A DNA stretch of 64,000 nt. It comes from Microvirga pakistanensis. Lineage in GTDB: Bacteria; Pseudomonadota; Alphaproteobacteria; Rhizobiales; Beijerinckiaceae. Below, piece by piece: positions 35,442 to 44,014 of the stretch. Below the pieces are notes generated by a model. The model searched no databases, was not told the origin of the DNA, and was given only the letters and a program-made list of their open reading frames with translations. Within the stretch, counting starts at the first letter, position 1, and each line of letters begins with the position of its first letter. The translations under genes and the position numbers were made by a program. The stretch lies in the NCBI RefSeq assembly GCF_004458765.1, contig NZ_SPJX01000186.1, forward strand, positions 1 to 64,000, given 5' to 3'.

Positions 35442-35951
35442 CTATTGGCGCGCGAGCGTCGCGCTCAGCTCGGGCTTGTTGTTGAGGGTCTGGAACACCA
35501 CGCAATAGCGCTCGGTCAGCTTGAGCAACTGATCGATCTTCTCCTGCGGCGCATCCGTGTCCACCTCGAAGGAGAGACGGATGTTCTTGAAGCCGACCGG
35601 CGCGGTCTTGTCGACGCCGAGCGTGCCGCGGAAATCGAGGTCGCCCTCCGCCTTCACGGTCCCATGACGCAGATCGATTTCGAGCGCGGTCGCAACCGCC
35701 TTCAGGGTCACCCCCGCGCAGGCGACGAGCGCTTCGAGCAGCATGTCGCCGGAGCACAGCTCCGCGCCCGAGCCGCCGGTAGCCGGGTGAAGGCCCGCCA
35801 CGGCGAGCGCGCGGCCGGTCTCGACCTTGCAGGCGATGTGCTGGTCGTCGAGGGTGCCCTGCGCCTTCAGCGTGATGACGGCGGCGTCCGGATTGCTGCG
35901 GTATTGGTCCTTCAGCGGCGCCTGGAGGGCGCGCAGTTCGGTCGAGTCCAT
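35442..35951 (-). CDS. OsmC-family peroxidase/redox protein
   Basis: A 169-residue OsmC/Ohr-fold protein. The peroxidatic pair is Cys78 in LLEALVACAGVTLKA and Cys150 in LTERYCVVFQTL; a further Cys66 precedes. It would reduce organic peroxides or act in thiol metabolism. The ATG at 35951 has AAGGAT upstream. It starts 14 bp after the ABC ATPase stop on the same strand, so it is the last gene of the ssuA-C-B-like operon. That is an unusual tail for a sulfonate system and hints that its substrate may be thiol-related. Confidence 0.9.
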   Translation of the reverse strand: MDSTELRALQAPLKDQYRSNPDAAVITLKAQGTLDDQHIACKVETGRALAVAGLHPATGGSGAELCSGDMLLEALVACAGVTLKAVATALEIDLRHGTVKAEGDLDFRGTLGVDKTAPVGFKNIRLSFEVDTDAPQEKIDQLLKLTERYCVVFQTLNNKPELSATLARQ

Positions 35952-35965
35952 GGGGCCTATCCTTG

Positions 35966-36754
35966 TTACCACCACAGCGCCGCGGCCTGTCGGTCGCGCT
36001 CGCGCTGCGGCTGCTGTTGAGGCGTGTTGAGGGAATGATCGAGCGCCGTCAAGACGCGACGAACGGAACTTTCGAAGGCTAAGCCCGTCTTGTCGCGCGG
36101 GCGGGCGAGGGTGAGCGGCAATTCGTCGAAGATGCGGCCGGGCTTCGGCTGCATGACGACGGCGCGGTCGGCGAGCGTCACCGCCTCCTGCACGTCGTGC
36201 GTCACGAGAACGACGGTGGGGCGCGTCTCTTCCCACAGCCCCAGCAGATGCTCGTGCAGGCTCGCGCGGGTGAACGCGTCGAGGGCCGAGAAGGGCTCGT
36301 CGAGAAGCAGCACTTTCGGGTTGGTCACGAAGGCGCGGGCGATCGCGACGCGCTGCTGCTGGCCGCCCGACAGGTCGCGTGGCCAGCGTTCGGCATGTTC
36401 CGACAGGCCGATTTTCTCGAGCGCATGCCTCACTCGGGATTTCCTCCCGGCCGGGCTGAGATGGGCGAGCCCGAAGGCGATGTTCTGGGACACCGTGAGC
36501 CATGGCAGAAGGCGCGGTTCCTGGAAGACGATCCCGACGGACGGATGCGGGCCGGAGAGAGCTTCGCCGTCGAGGCGGATCGCGCCCGCGCTCGTCTGGT
36601 CGAGACCGGCGACGAGGCGCAGCAACGTGGTCTTGCCGCAGCCCGAGCCCCCGATGAGAGACACGATCTCGCCCTCGCGAACGGAGAGATTGATGTCGGA
36701 CAGCGCGCGCGTGCCGTCGGCGTAGGTCTTGGAGAGGTGTTCGAGCTGAAGCAT
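35966..36754 (-). CDS. ABC transporter ATPase (SsuB/TauB type)
   Basis: A 262-residue ATPase. Walker A is GGSGCGKTT (35-43), Q-loop VFQEPRLLPWLTV, signature LSGGQQQR (128-135), Walker B VLLLDEP, and the H-loop in VLVTHDVQEAV. The PRLLPW Q-loop and size fit the nitrate/sulfonate/taurine subfamily. The C-terminus is Gln/Arg-rich. The start overlaps the permease stop by 3 nt. It energises uptake by the permease and the binding protein upstream. Confidence 0.94.
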   Translation of the reverse strand: MLQLEHLSKTYADGTRALSDINLSVREGEIVSLIGGSGCGKTTLLRLVAGLDQTSAGAIRLDGEALSGPHPSVGIVFQEPRLLPWLTVSQNIAFGLAHLSPAGRKSRVRHALEKIGLSEHAERWPRDLSGGQQQRVAIARAFVTNPKVLLLDEPFSALDAFTRASLHEHLLGLWEETRPTVVLVTHDVQEAVTLADRAVVMQPKPGRIFDELPLTLARPRDKTGLAFESSVRRVLTALDHSLNTPQQQPQRERDRQAAALWW

Positions 36755-37632
36755 CACAGTCTCTCCCGCACGGTATCCTGCCAGCGCACGAGGGGCTTGG
36801 TGAGGCCGACGAGCAGGCTGTCGGCGATCTTGCCCAGAAGGGCGAAGGCGATGATGGCTGCGAGGATCTGATCGGGCTTGCCCATCTGCTGCCCGTCGAC
36901 GAGCAGGTACCCGAGCCCCTCCGAGGCGCCCATGAACTCGGCCGCGACCACGAACATGAAGCCGAGGCCGAGGCCGGAGCGCAGCGCGATCACCGCTTCC
37001 GGCAGAACGGCCGGCAGCAGGATACGCCTCGCGAGCTGGATCCGCGAGAGGCGGAACACGTGGCCGACTTCCACGAGTTTGCGGTCGACGGACAGGATCG
37101 CGCCCGCAATGCCGAGATAGACGGGGAAGAACACGCCGACCGCGATCAGCGCCACCTTCGAGGCTTCGAAGATGCCGAGCCACAGAATGAAGAGCGGCAC
37201 CCAGGCGATGGACGGGATGGCGCGCAGGGCCTGAAGGGTGGGATCGAGCAGGCGGCGGACCGTGCTGCTGGCGCCGGAGAGCGCGCCGAGGACGATGCCG
37301 GCGGCGGCGCCCAGAACGAACCCGCTGGCGATGCGCCAGAGCGTGACCCCGACATGGGTCCACAATTCACCCGTCTCCGCGAGGGCCCAGAGCGTCGCGG
37401 CGATGCGGCTCGGCGGCGGAACGAGGCGTCCCTGCGCGAGGCCGAAACGCACGGCGGCTTCCCAGAGAAGCGCAACCGCGACGGGAAGCAAAAAGCCGAG
37501 AAGGATGCGCCAGTCGAAGGCGCGACGCTTCTCGGCAGGGGAGGGAGCCGCGAGAGCGGCGGCACCCTGTTGGGAGGACCAGGCGTGGCTTGTGGCTTGG
37601 CCTGACACGGCGCTCTCCCGTGACGAAGTCAT
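36754..37632 (-). CDS. ABC transporter permease (SsuC/TauC type)
   Basis: A 292-residue inner-membrane protein with about six helices after a 40-residue polar, Ser/Ala-rich N-terminus. The BPD_transp_1 domain ends with the EAA-like loop LRSGLGLGFMFVVAAEFMGASEGLGYLL, characteristic of the sulfonate/nitrate/taurine permeases. The ATG at 37632 overlaps the stop of the binding-protein gene (ATGA), and its own stop overlaps the ATPase start. Confidence 0.94.
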   Translation of the reverse strand: MTSSRESAVSGQATSHAWSSQQGAAALAAPSPAEKRRAFDWRILLGFLLPVAVALLWEAAVRFGLAQGRLVPPPSRIAATLWALAETGELWTHVGVTLWRIASGFVLGAAAGIVLGALSGASSTVRRLLDPTLQALRAIPSIAWVPLFILWLGIFEASKVALIAVGVFFPVYLGIAGAILSVDRKLVEVGHVFRLSRIQLARRILLPAVLPEAVIALRSGLGLGFMFVVAAEFMGASEGLGYLLVDGQQMGKPDQILAAIIAFALLGKIADSLLVGLTKPLVRWQDTVRERL

Positions 37633-38600
37633 TGAGCGGCCGCTGTCGCGAACTGGCGATCTATCAGGGTATCGACGACGGCGCGCACGTTGGTGTCGGC
37701 GGGAACGACGCCGGCCTGCTGCAGGGCAAGGCCCGCGGCGATGATCGTGTCGGCCTGCGGCTGACCGATGGCGGAATGGGTGAGTTCCGTGCGCTCCAGC
37801 TGGCGATCGATCACCGTTTCCGGCAGCTTGGTGTAGGTCACGAGGGACTTCTTCAACTCGGCCGGATTGGCGAGGGCGTATTGACGGGCCTGCTCGTAGG
37901 CCTTCAGCACGCGGCCGACGAGAGCCGGGTTGTCCTTGGCGAAGCTCTCGGACACGTTCAGCACGCCCCAGGTGTTGGCGGCCGCGTTACGGTAGAAGAG
38001 CTGCGCGCCGCTCTCCGCTTCGGCGGCGGCCATCAGCGGGTCGAGACCGGCCCAGGCGTCCACGTCGCCGCGCTCGAGGGCCGTGCGGCCGTCCGGGTGC
38101 TGCAGCAGGACGAGCTTCACGTCCTTCTCGGTGAGCTTGGCTTCCTGGAGGGCCCGCACCAGGAAGATGTGCGGATCGGTGCCGCGGGTGACGGCGACGC
38201 GCTTGCCCTTGAGGTCCTCGACCTTGGCGATGCCCGTGTCCTTGCGGGTGACGAGGGCGGTCCATTCCGGACGGGAATAGACGTAGATCGACTTGATCGG
38301 GTTGCCGTTGATCTTGGCGATCAGGGCCGCGGCGCCGGCGGTGGAGCCGAAATCGATGGAGCCCGCGTTGAGGAACTCGAGCGCCTTGTTGGAGCCGAGC
38401 GACTGGACCCAGCGGACGCCGATGCCGTCCTTCTCCAGTTCCTTCTCCAGGAAGCCCTTGTCCTTCAGGACGAGGCTCACCGGATTATAGGTGGCGAAGT
38501 CGATCTTGATCTCCTTCGGCTGTGCGAACGCGCCGGTGGCGAAGGAGGTCAGGCCTGTGGCGATGGAAGCGGCCAGGAGAAGGCGGCGGGTCAGGCTCAT
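37629..38600 (-). CDS. aliphatic-sulfonate-type ABC substrate-binding protein (SsuA-like)
   Basis: 323 residues. A signal peptide (MSLTRRLLLAASIATGLTSF, cleavage near AFAQ) is followed by a type-2 periplasmic-binding fold. The sequence has KEIKIDFATYNPVSLVLKDKG, LEFLNAGSIDFGSTAGAAAL and VAVTRGTDPHIFLVRAL, typical of SsuA. It would bind alkanesulfonates. No ssuD/ssuE monooxygenase is in the window, so the ligand is not certain. The ATG at 38600 is supported by the signal peptide; the frame to 38819 is spurious. The promoter region carries striking dyads. Confidence 0.92.
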   Translation of the reverse strand: MSLTRRLLLAASIATGLTSFATGAFAQPKEIKIDFATYNPVSLVLKDKGFLEKELEKDGIGVRWVQSLGSNKALEFLNAGSIDFGSTAGAAALIAKINGNPIKSIYVYSRPEWTALVTRKDTGIAKVEDLKGKRVAVTRGTDPHIFLVRALQEAKLTEKDVKLVLLQHPDGRTALERGDVDAWAGLDPLMAAAEAESGAQLFYRNAAANTWGVLNVSESFAKDNPALVGRVLKAYEQARQYALANPAELKKSLVTYTKLPETVIDRQLERTELTHSAIGQPQADTIIAAGLALQQAGVVPADTNVRAVVDTLIDRQFATAAAQ

Positions 38601-38710
38601 GTGGAAGGTCCCATGTTGTGCGCATGGGAGCTTGGGATTGGATCCTGCCGCGCCCGGCGCTTTAGCTGCACTTGTTTCGCGCCCGCAAGCTGCTTGCTCA
38701 AATCGGCGCG

Positions 38711-38768
38711 TGTTCGTTATATGAAACAGAGAGTTTCTTCTGTCAAACAGAATTTCGTATAAAGAACA
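38711..38768. promoter_or_regulatory. nested dyad symmetry upstream of the ABC operon and glnD
   Basis: Outer arms TGTTCGTTATATGAAA (38711-38726) and TTTCGTATAAAGAACA (38753-38768) match at 14 of 16 paired positions. Inside, GAAAC-agaga-GTTTC (38723-38737) and CTGT-caa-ACAG form smaller dyads. AT-rich, 111-168 bp upstream of the SsuA-like gene. Probably an operator for sulfur-starvation control. Confidence 0.6.
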
Positions 38769-38860
38769 CTCTATCCGTCCTACCGGATAAGTCCAGCCCG
38801 CTCTTGGGGGCCGGCGCACACGGTGATAAGCCAGAACACGTTTCCGATCACGGTTGTTCC

Positions 38861-41608
38861 ATGCCGCTCCAGAATCCAGACGCCATCCTGAAGAGCCTCG
38901 GCGATCAGCCGATCCGCGATGCGGGCGAGCTGCGAGCCAGGCTCGTGCCCGAACTCAAGCTCTACCTCGAGGAAGGCCGCGCGCAGGCGGAGGAGCAGCT
39001 GCTGGAAGCCAAGGACGGCCTCGTCTGCGCCAAGTTTCTCTCGGCGCATATGGATGATCTCGTCCGCCTCGTGCACGAGGCGGTGGTGCGGCATCTCTAT
39101 CCGGCCGGAAGCCCGACATCGGGCGAGCGCATCGCCGTGGTGGCGACCGGAGGCTACGGCCGTGGAACCCTGGCGCCAGGCTCCGACGTCGACCTGCTGT
39201 TTCTGCTCCCCTACAAGCAGACGGCCTGGAGCGAGAGCGTCGTCGAAGCGATGCTCTACGTGCTGTGGGATCTCAAGCTGAAGGTCGGCCATGCCACCCG
39301 TTCGGTGGAGGATTGCATGCGCGAGGCCGCGGCCGACATGACGATCCGCACCTCGCTTCTGGAGGTCCGCTTCCTGTTCGGGGATCGCGCGCTCTTCGAC
39401 ACTCTCGTGCAGCGCTTCGACCGGGAGATCGTCGCCACGTCCGCGGCGGAATTCGTCGATGCCAAGCTGAAGGAGCGCGATGCGCGCGTGACGAAGGCCG
39501 GCGCGTCGCGCTATCTCGTCGAGCCCAACGTGAAGGACGGCAAGGGAGGATTGCGCGATCTCAACACGCTCTTCTGGATCGGCAAATACGTCTATCAGGT
39601 GAAGAAGCCGCGGGAACTCGTGAAGGCGGGGCTCTTCACGCCCGACGAGTTCAAGCTCTTCCTGCGATGCGAGGAGTTTCTGTGGCGCGTGCGCTGCCAT
39701 ATGCACTTCGCGACGGGCCGCGCCGAGGAGCGCCTGACTTTCGATCTGCAGCGCATCATCGCCGAGCGCATCGGATTTTCGCCTCGCGGTGGATTGTCGG
39801 CGGTCGAGCGTTTCATGAAGGCCTACTTTCTGATCGCCAAGGACGTGGGCGACCTGACGGCCATCGTGTGCGCGGAGCTTGAGGCGCGCCAGACGAAGAA
39901 GCGTCCCATGCTCGATCGCATGTTCGGGCGCTTTCGCCGCCGTCGCGGCGGCGCGCTCGAAGGCAACGATTTCGTCATCGACAACAACCGCATCAATGTG
40001 AGCGGCGAGGATGTGTTCGGGCGCGATCCCGTCAATCTCATTCGCCTGTTCTGGCTCGCGGACAAGCACAATCTCGCGATCCATCCCGATGCGACGCGCT
40101 TGGCGACCCGTTCCCTGAAGCTCATCGGACAGAAACTGCGCCGCGATCCGGAGGCGAACAAGCTCTTCCTCGACATCATCACGTCCAGGAACGCGCCGGA
40201 GGTGGTGTTGCGGCACATGAACGAGGCGGGCGTGCTCGGCCGCTTCGTCCCGGATTTCGGGCGCATCGTCGCGATGATGCAGTTCAACATGTATCACCAC
40301 TACACGGTCGACGAGCACCTCATCCGCTCCATCGGCGTGCTCACGGAAATCGAGGCGGGGCAGCTCGGCAACGAGCATCCGCTCGCCAACCAGATCTTCG
40401 GCACGATCCAGAACCGCCGGGCGCTCTACGTCGCCGTCTTCCTGCACGATATCGCCAAGGGGCGCCCGGAGGATCACTCGATCGCCGGCGCCGCGATCGC
40501 GCGCAAGCTCGGCCCGCGCTTCGGCCTCACGGAGGCCGAGACGAACACCGTGGCCTGGCTCATCGAGCATCACCTGCTCATGTCGAATACGGCCCAGAGC
40601 CGCGATCTGTCGGACCCCGCCACCATCAAGAGCTTCGCGGATGTGGTGCAGACCATGGAGCGCCTGAAGCTGCTGCTCGTGCTCACCATCGCCGACATCA
40701 AGGCCGTGGGCCCCGGCACCTGGACGGGCTGGAAGGGCCAGCTCCTGCGCACGCTCTATCACGAAACCGAGGTGCTGCTCGGCGGCGGCGCGGCGGACGT
40801 GGCGCGCTCCGATCGGATCCGCCTCGCGCAGGAGCAGCTGCGGGCGGCGCTCCCCGACTGGTCCGGCGAAGCATTCGAGGCCTACGCGGCCCGCCACACG
40901 CCGGCCTATTGGCTGAAGACGGACGACGAGCGACGCGTGAAGCAGGCTCATTTCGTCCGCGATGCGGAAAAGGCCGGGCGCACGGTCACCACATCCTACG
41001 AGACCGATCATTTCCGGGGCGTCACGGAGCTCACCATCCTGTCGCCCGACCATCCGCGCCTGCTCGCCATCGTCACCGGCGCCTGCGCCGCGGCGGGGGG
41101 CAACATCGTGGATGCGCAGATCTTCACGACGACGGACGGCATGGCGCTCGACACGATCGTGCTGTCGCGGGCCTTCGACCGCGACGAGGATGAGTTGCGC
41201 CGCGCAGAGCGCGTCGCAAAGGCCATCGAGCGCGCGCTGAAGGGCGAGGTGAAGATCGCGGATCTCGTGGAGAGCAAGCGTCCGGCGAAACCCTCGAAAG
41301 CATTCCACGTGCCCCCGGAGGTCACGATCGACAATTCGCTCTCGAGCCGGCAGACCGTCATCGAGATCTCGGGCCTCGACCGGCCGGGCCTGCTGTACGA
41401 TCTCACCACGGCTCTGGGAAAGCTCAACCTCAACATCGCCTCGGCCCACATCGTCACCTTCGGCGAGAAGGCGGTGGACGTGTTCTACGTGACGGATCTG
41501 ACGGGCACCAAGGTGACCCATGCGGGCCGCCAGGCCACGATCCGCCGCGTTCTGCTCGACGTGTTCAAGACGGAGGAAGCGGAGCCGTTTCACCGGCGAA
41601 GCGCTTGA
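38861..41608 (+). CDS. glnD: [protein-PII] uridylyltransferase / uridylyl-removing enzyme
   Basis: About 915 residues, a normal length. The nucleotidyltransferase domain has ATGGYGRGTLAPGSDVDLLF (about 92-111). An HD hydrolase domain carries FLHDIAKG (about 526-533). Two C-terminal ACT domains (about 722 and 828 onward: VTELTILSPDHPRLLAIV and VIEISGLDRPGLLYDL) bind glutamine. It uridylylates PII (GlnB/GlnK) under nitrogen limitation. The ATG at 38861 lacks a clear Shine-Dalgarno; an in-frame TTG upstream is possible. The 1,300-codon antisense frame over it is an artefact. Divergent from the ABC operon. Confidence 0.97.
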   Translation: MPLQNPDAILKSLGDQPIRDAGELRARLVPELKLYLEEGRAQAEEQLLEAKDGLVCAKFLSAHMDDLVRLVHEAVVRHLYPAGSPTSGERIAVVATGGYGRGTLAPGSDVDLLFLLPYKQTAWSESVVEAMLYVLWDLKLKVGHATRSVEDCMREAAADMTIRTSLLEVRFLFGDRALFDTLVQRFDREIVATSAAEFVDAKLKERDARVTKAGASRYLVEPNVKDGKGGLRDLNTLFWIGKYVYQVKKPRELVKAGLFTPDEFKLFLRCEEFLWRVRCHMHFATGRAEERLTFDLQRIIAERIGFSPRGGLSAVERFMKAYFLIAKDVGDLTAIVCAELEARQTKKRPMLDRMFGRFRRRRGGALEGNDFVIDNNRINVSGEDVFGRDPVNLIRLFWLADKHNLAIHPDATRLATRSLKLIGQKLRRDPEANKLFLDIITSRNAPEVVLRHMNEAGVLGRFVPDFGRIVAMMQFNMYHHYTVDEHLIRSIGVLTEIEAGQLGNEHPLANQIFGTIQNRRALYVAVFLHDIAKGRPEDHSIAGAAIARKLGPRFGLTEAETNTVAWLIEHHLLMSNTAQSRDLSDPATIKSFADVVQTMERLKLLLVLTIADIKAVGPGTWTGWKGQLLRTLYHETEVLLGGGAADVARSDRIRLAQEQLRAALPDWSGEAFEAYAARHTPAYWLKTDDERRVKQAHFVRDAEKAGRTVTTSYETDHFRGVTELTILSPDHPRLLAIVTGACAAAGGNIVDAQIFTTTDGMALDTIVLSRAFDRDEDELRRAERVAKAIERALKGEVKIADLVESKRPAKPSKAFHVPPEVTIDNSLSSRQTVIEISGLDRPGLLYDLTTALGKLNLNIASAHIVTFGEKAVDVFYVTDLTGTKVTHAGRQATIRRVLLDVFKTEEAEPFHRRSA

Positions 41609-41671
41609 TTTGTGAGCGCTTCGACCTGATATGTGCCCTGACCCTTTTTGCCACCTTTCAGTTGATCGACC

Positions 41672-42295
41672 ATGAACCCGAACGACACGGAAAACCAGAC
41701 CATCAATCCCCAGGCCGAGACCGCCAACGGCGCCGAAACCGTGACCGCCGCTGAATCTCAGGCCGACCCGATCGCCGTTCTCGAGGCCGAAAAGGCCGAT
41801 CTGAAGGACAAATTCCTGCGTCTCATGGCAGATATGGAGAACCTGCGCCGCCGCACGGAGCGCGAGGTGGCGGACGCCCGCACCTATGCCGTGGCGAATT
41901 TCGCGCGGGACATGCTCAATGTGGCCGACAACGTGCGCCGCGCCATCGAGAGCGTGCCGGAGGAGGCCCGGGCTGGCGCCGAGGGAGCCTTCAAGGGCCT
42001 CATCGAAGGCATCGATCTCACCGAGCGCGACCTGCTCAAGACCCTGGAGCGCCACGGCGTGAAGAAGCTCGAGCCGCAGGGCCAGAAGTTCGATCCGAAC
42101 GTGCATCAGGCCATGTTCGAAGTGCCGAACCCGGACGTGCCGAACGGCACCGTGGTGCAGGTAGTGCAGTCCGGCTACGTGATCGGCGACCGCGTCCTGC
42201 GTCCCGCCCTGGTCGGCGTGGCCAAGGGCGGCCCCAAGGCTCCGGCGAACGGGGCAGGCTCCGAGACCGCCGACAATTCTTCCTCCGCTTCGTAA
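41672..42295 (+). CDS. grpE: nucleotide exchange factor GrpE
   Basis: 207 residues. An acidic, disordered N-terminus (1-40) is followed by a long coiled coil (about 42-100, [22 protein letters not shown]). The beta-domain has [20 protein letters not shown] and [26 protein letters not shown]. It releases ADP from DnaK. It follows glnD by 63 bp rather than hrcA, and is 9 kb from dnaK-dnaJ. Downstream the TRIC-like gene starts after 7 bp. Confidence 0.97.
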   Translation: MNPNDTENQTINPQAETANGAETVTAAESQADPIAVLEAEKADLKDKFLRLMADMENLRRRTEREVADARTYAVANFARDMLNVADNVRRAIESVPEEARAGAEGAFKGLIEGIDLTERDLLKTLERHGVKKLEPQGQKFDPNVHQAMFEVPNPDVPNGTVVQVVQSGYVIGDRVLRPALVGVAKGGPKAPANGAGSETADNSSSAS

Positions 42296-42302
42296 ATCCT
42301 CA

Positions 42303-42941
42303 GTGGAGCTTCTCCAGCAGATCCCCTTCGAGGTCATCGGCGTCGCCGTCTTCGCGCTGACGGGCGCACTGATGGCGGCCCGCAAGGGCATGGACCCGTT
42401 CGGGTTCGCCCTGCTGGCGACGCTCACGGGCGTGGGCGGCGGGACGGTGCGGGACCTTCTGATCGGCATTCGGCCCGTCTTCTGGGTGGGTGATCCCACG
42501 GACGTGCTCGTCTGCCTGGTCGTCGCCGAGGCCGTCTTTGCCCTGGGTCCGAAGAACGTTGCGGCTCTCGAAGGCGGCAGGCGGGGCCGCGTGCTCCTGT
42601 GGGCGGATGCCCTGGGATTGGCCCTTTTCGCCATTACCGGCACGGCCAAGGCTCTTGCCGCCGGCGTTCCCGCCTTGTCGGCCATCGCGCTCGGGACCAT
42701 CACGGCGACCTTCGGCGGCATCATCCGCGACATCTTCGCGGGGAGCACGCCTCTCGTCCTGCGGCAGGAGATCTATGTGACCGCAGCGGCGCTGGGAGCC
42801 GCCGTTACGGTGACGCTGCAGGTGATCGGCCTTCCGCCGATCTGGGGGGCGGCCGCAGGTTTTGGCGCGGCCTTCGGCCTGAGGGCGTTTGCGATCCTGC
42901 GCGGATGGTCGCTCCCGGCGTTTCCGAGCCGGGAGGCTTAG
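42303..42941 (+). CDS. TRIC/YadS-family (UPF0126) membrane protein
   Basis: A 212-residue protein with about seven helices in two repeats. Each carries the Gly-rich signature: TLTGVGGGTVRDLLIG with VFWVGDP, and TITATFGGIIRDIFAG with LVLRQEIY. Bacterial members form trimeric cation (K+) channels in structural studies, though some are proposed glycine transporters. The start is GTG at 42303, 7 bp after grpE, so probably co-transcribed. A family B repeat follows directly. Confidence 0.9.
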   Translation: MELLQQIPFEVIGVAVFALTGALMAARKGMDPFGFALLATLTGVGGGTVRDLLIGIRPVFWVGDPTDVLVCLVVAEAVFALGPKNVAALEGGRRGRVLLWADALGLALFAITGTAKALAAGVPALSAIALGTITATFGGIIRDIFAGSTPLVLRQEIYVTAAALGAAVTVTLQVIGLPPIWGAAAGFGAAFGLRAFAILRGWSLPAFPSREA

Positions 42942-42990
42942 AGCATCGGGTGCGAAAGTGGGAACCGGTTTCGCGTGAAAAGATGCTAAA
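42941..42990. repeat. family B intergenic repeat, copy 2
   Basis: GAGCATCGGGTGCGAAAGTG ... TTTCGCGTGAAAAGATGCT. A degenerate copy of the 32554 element, again starting at a stop codon. Confidence 0.65.
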
Positions 42991-43041
42991 CAATCGAGAA
43001 CTTAAAGCCCCAGACGTGAGTTCGAATGCACGTCCGAGGCC

Positions 43042-43980
43042 CTAGAATTTGGACTCGATCCCATCGGCGATGGCTCGGAAGCGCGGAAGATTCTGATCTC
43101 TCTGCTCCTGGCGGGTGAGGCCGACCATGCGGATGTAGCGATCCGCGTCGAAGCGGATGGATTGCATCACCACGATGGGCTGGCCCGATTCCGCCTCGAC
43201 CGCCCTCGCGACGATCTCGTGCCAATCCTGACCCTTTAGACGGAAGGAATCCGAGCGCTCGATCCGGACGTCCCTCAAGATTTGGTTGGCATGAAGAGCC
43301 GCCTGGGCGAACTGCTTGCGCTGCTCGCCGGACGATGGCACGGCTTGCAGGGACGATCCGACGATCATCAGCGGCTGCTCCACGGCCTTGATCGTGTCCT
43401 TCGGCCCATCCGTGAACAGCACGGAATTGCCCGCGACCACGCGGACGGGCCGGAAGCCGGCCTTCTCGACGACCCGGAACGGCAGGGCCGAGACCTGCTC
43501 CTCCAGGGACACGTCATGGCGCAGGGCAACGCTCTTCAGGGCGTTTCGGATCTCCTCGTCGCTGTAGCCGTCCTGGCCGCCGCTCACCTCGGCCACGACG
43601 AGGCCGGTCAAGGCCTCGTCCTTGACCAGAAGAAGCCATTTGCGGCCCATCCGGGGCTTGAGCATCGTGCCGCTGACGAGGATGGCCTCGTTGGAGCCGA
43701 GCTTCACATTCTCTCTGGTCTTCAGCTCCAGGCCCTGCCTCTTCAGCACGTCCTTGTTCAACCCCGAGGCGAGCTGGCCGAATGCCCCGGCCGGCATTTC
43801 CGCGAAGGTGATCGCGGCGGCGCGCTCCTCGTTCTCGAACCCGCTGAAGCGTTTGGACAGGGTCATGTCCTGCGGGGGAGAAAGGCCGATGCGCGAGGCC
43901 GGCGGGAAGACGGGGTCCGCGGCGAAAGCCGCCTGAACGGACAGGATGAAGCCGAATGCAGCAGCAGAAAGGATTTTCAT
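43042..43980 (-). CDS. exported protein of unknown function
   Basis: 312 residues with a clean signal peptide (MKILSAAAFGFILSVQAAFA). The mature part starts DPVFPPASRIGLSPPQDM and contains VVAEVSGGQDGYSDEEIRNA and a C-terminal RFDADRYIRMVGLTRQEQRD. No membrane helix otherwise. The pattern is common in Rhizobiales as a hypothetical exported protein; I do not know a function. The ATG at 43980 has AAGGGG upstream. It is 34 bp downstream of alkB on the same strand, possibly one unit. Confidence 0.82.
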   Translation of the reverse strand: MKILSAAAFGFILSVQAAFAADPVFPPASRIGLSPPQDMTLSKRFSGFENEERAAAITFAEMPAGAFGQLASGLNKDVLKRQGLELKTRENVKLGSNEAILVSGTMLKPRMGRKWLLLVKDEALTGLVVAEVSGGQDGYSDEEIRNALKSVALRHDVSLEEQVSALPFRVVEKAGFRPVRVVAGNSVLFTDGPKDTIKAVEQPLMIVGSSLQAVPSSGEQRKQFAQAALHANQILRDVRIERSDSFRLKGQDWHEIVARAVEAESGQPIVVMQSIRFDADRYIRMVGLTRQEQRDQNLPRFRAIADGIESKF

Positions 43981-44014
43981 GGAGGCCCCTTGAGCATTCT
44001 TGTGGCAGAAAAGG

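Noticed and set aside
38780-42748. A 1,322-codon open frame antisense to glnD and grpE
   Set aside because: GC-rich third positions leave the antisense frame open. The plus strand encodes clear GlnD and GrpE domains, and the antisense product has no recognisable motif.
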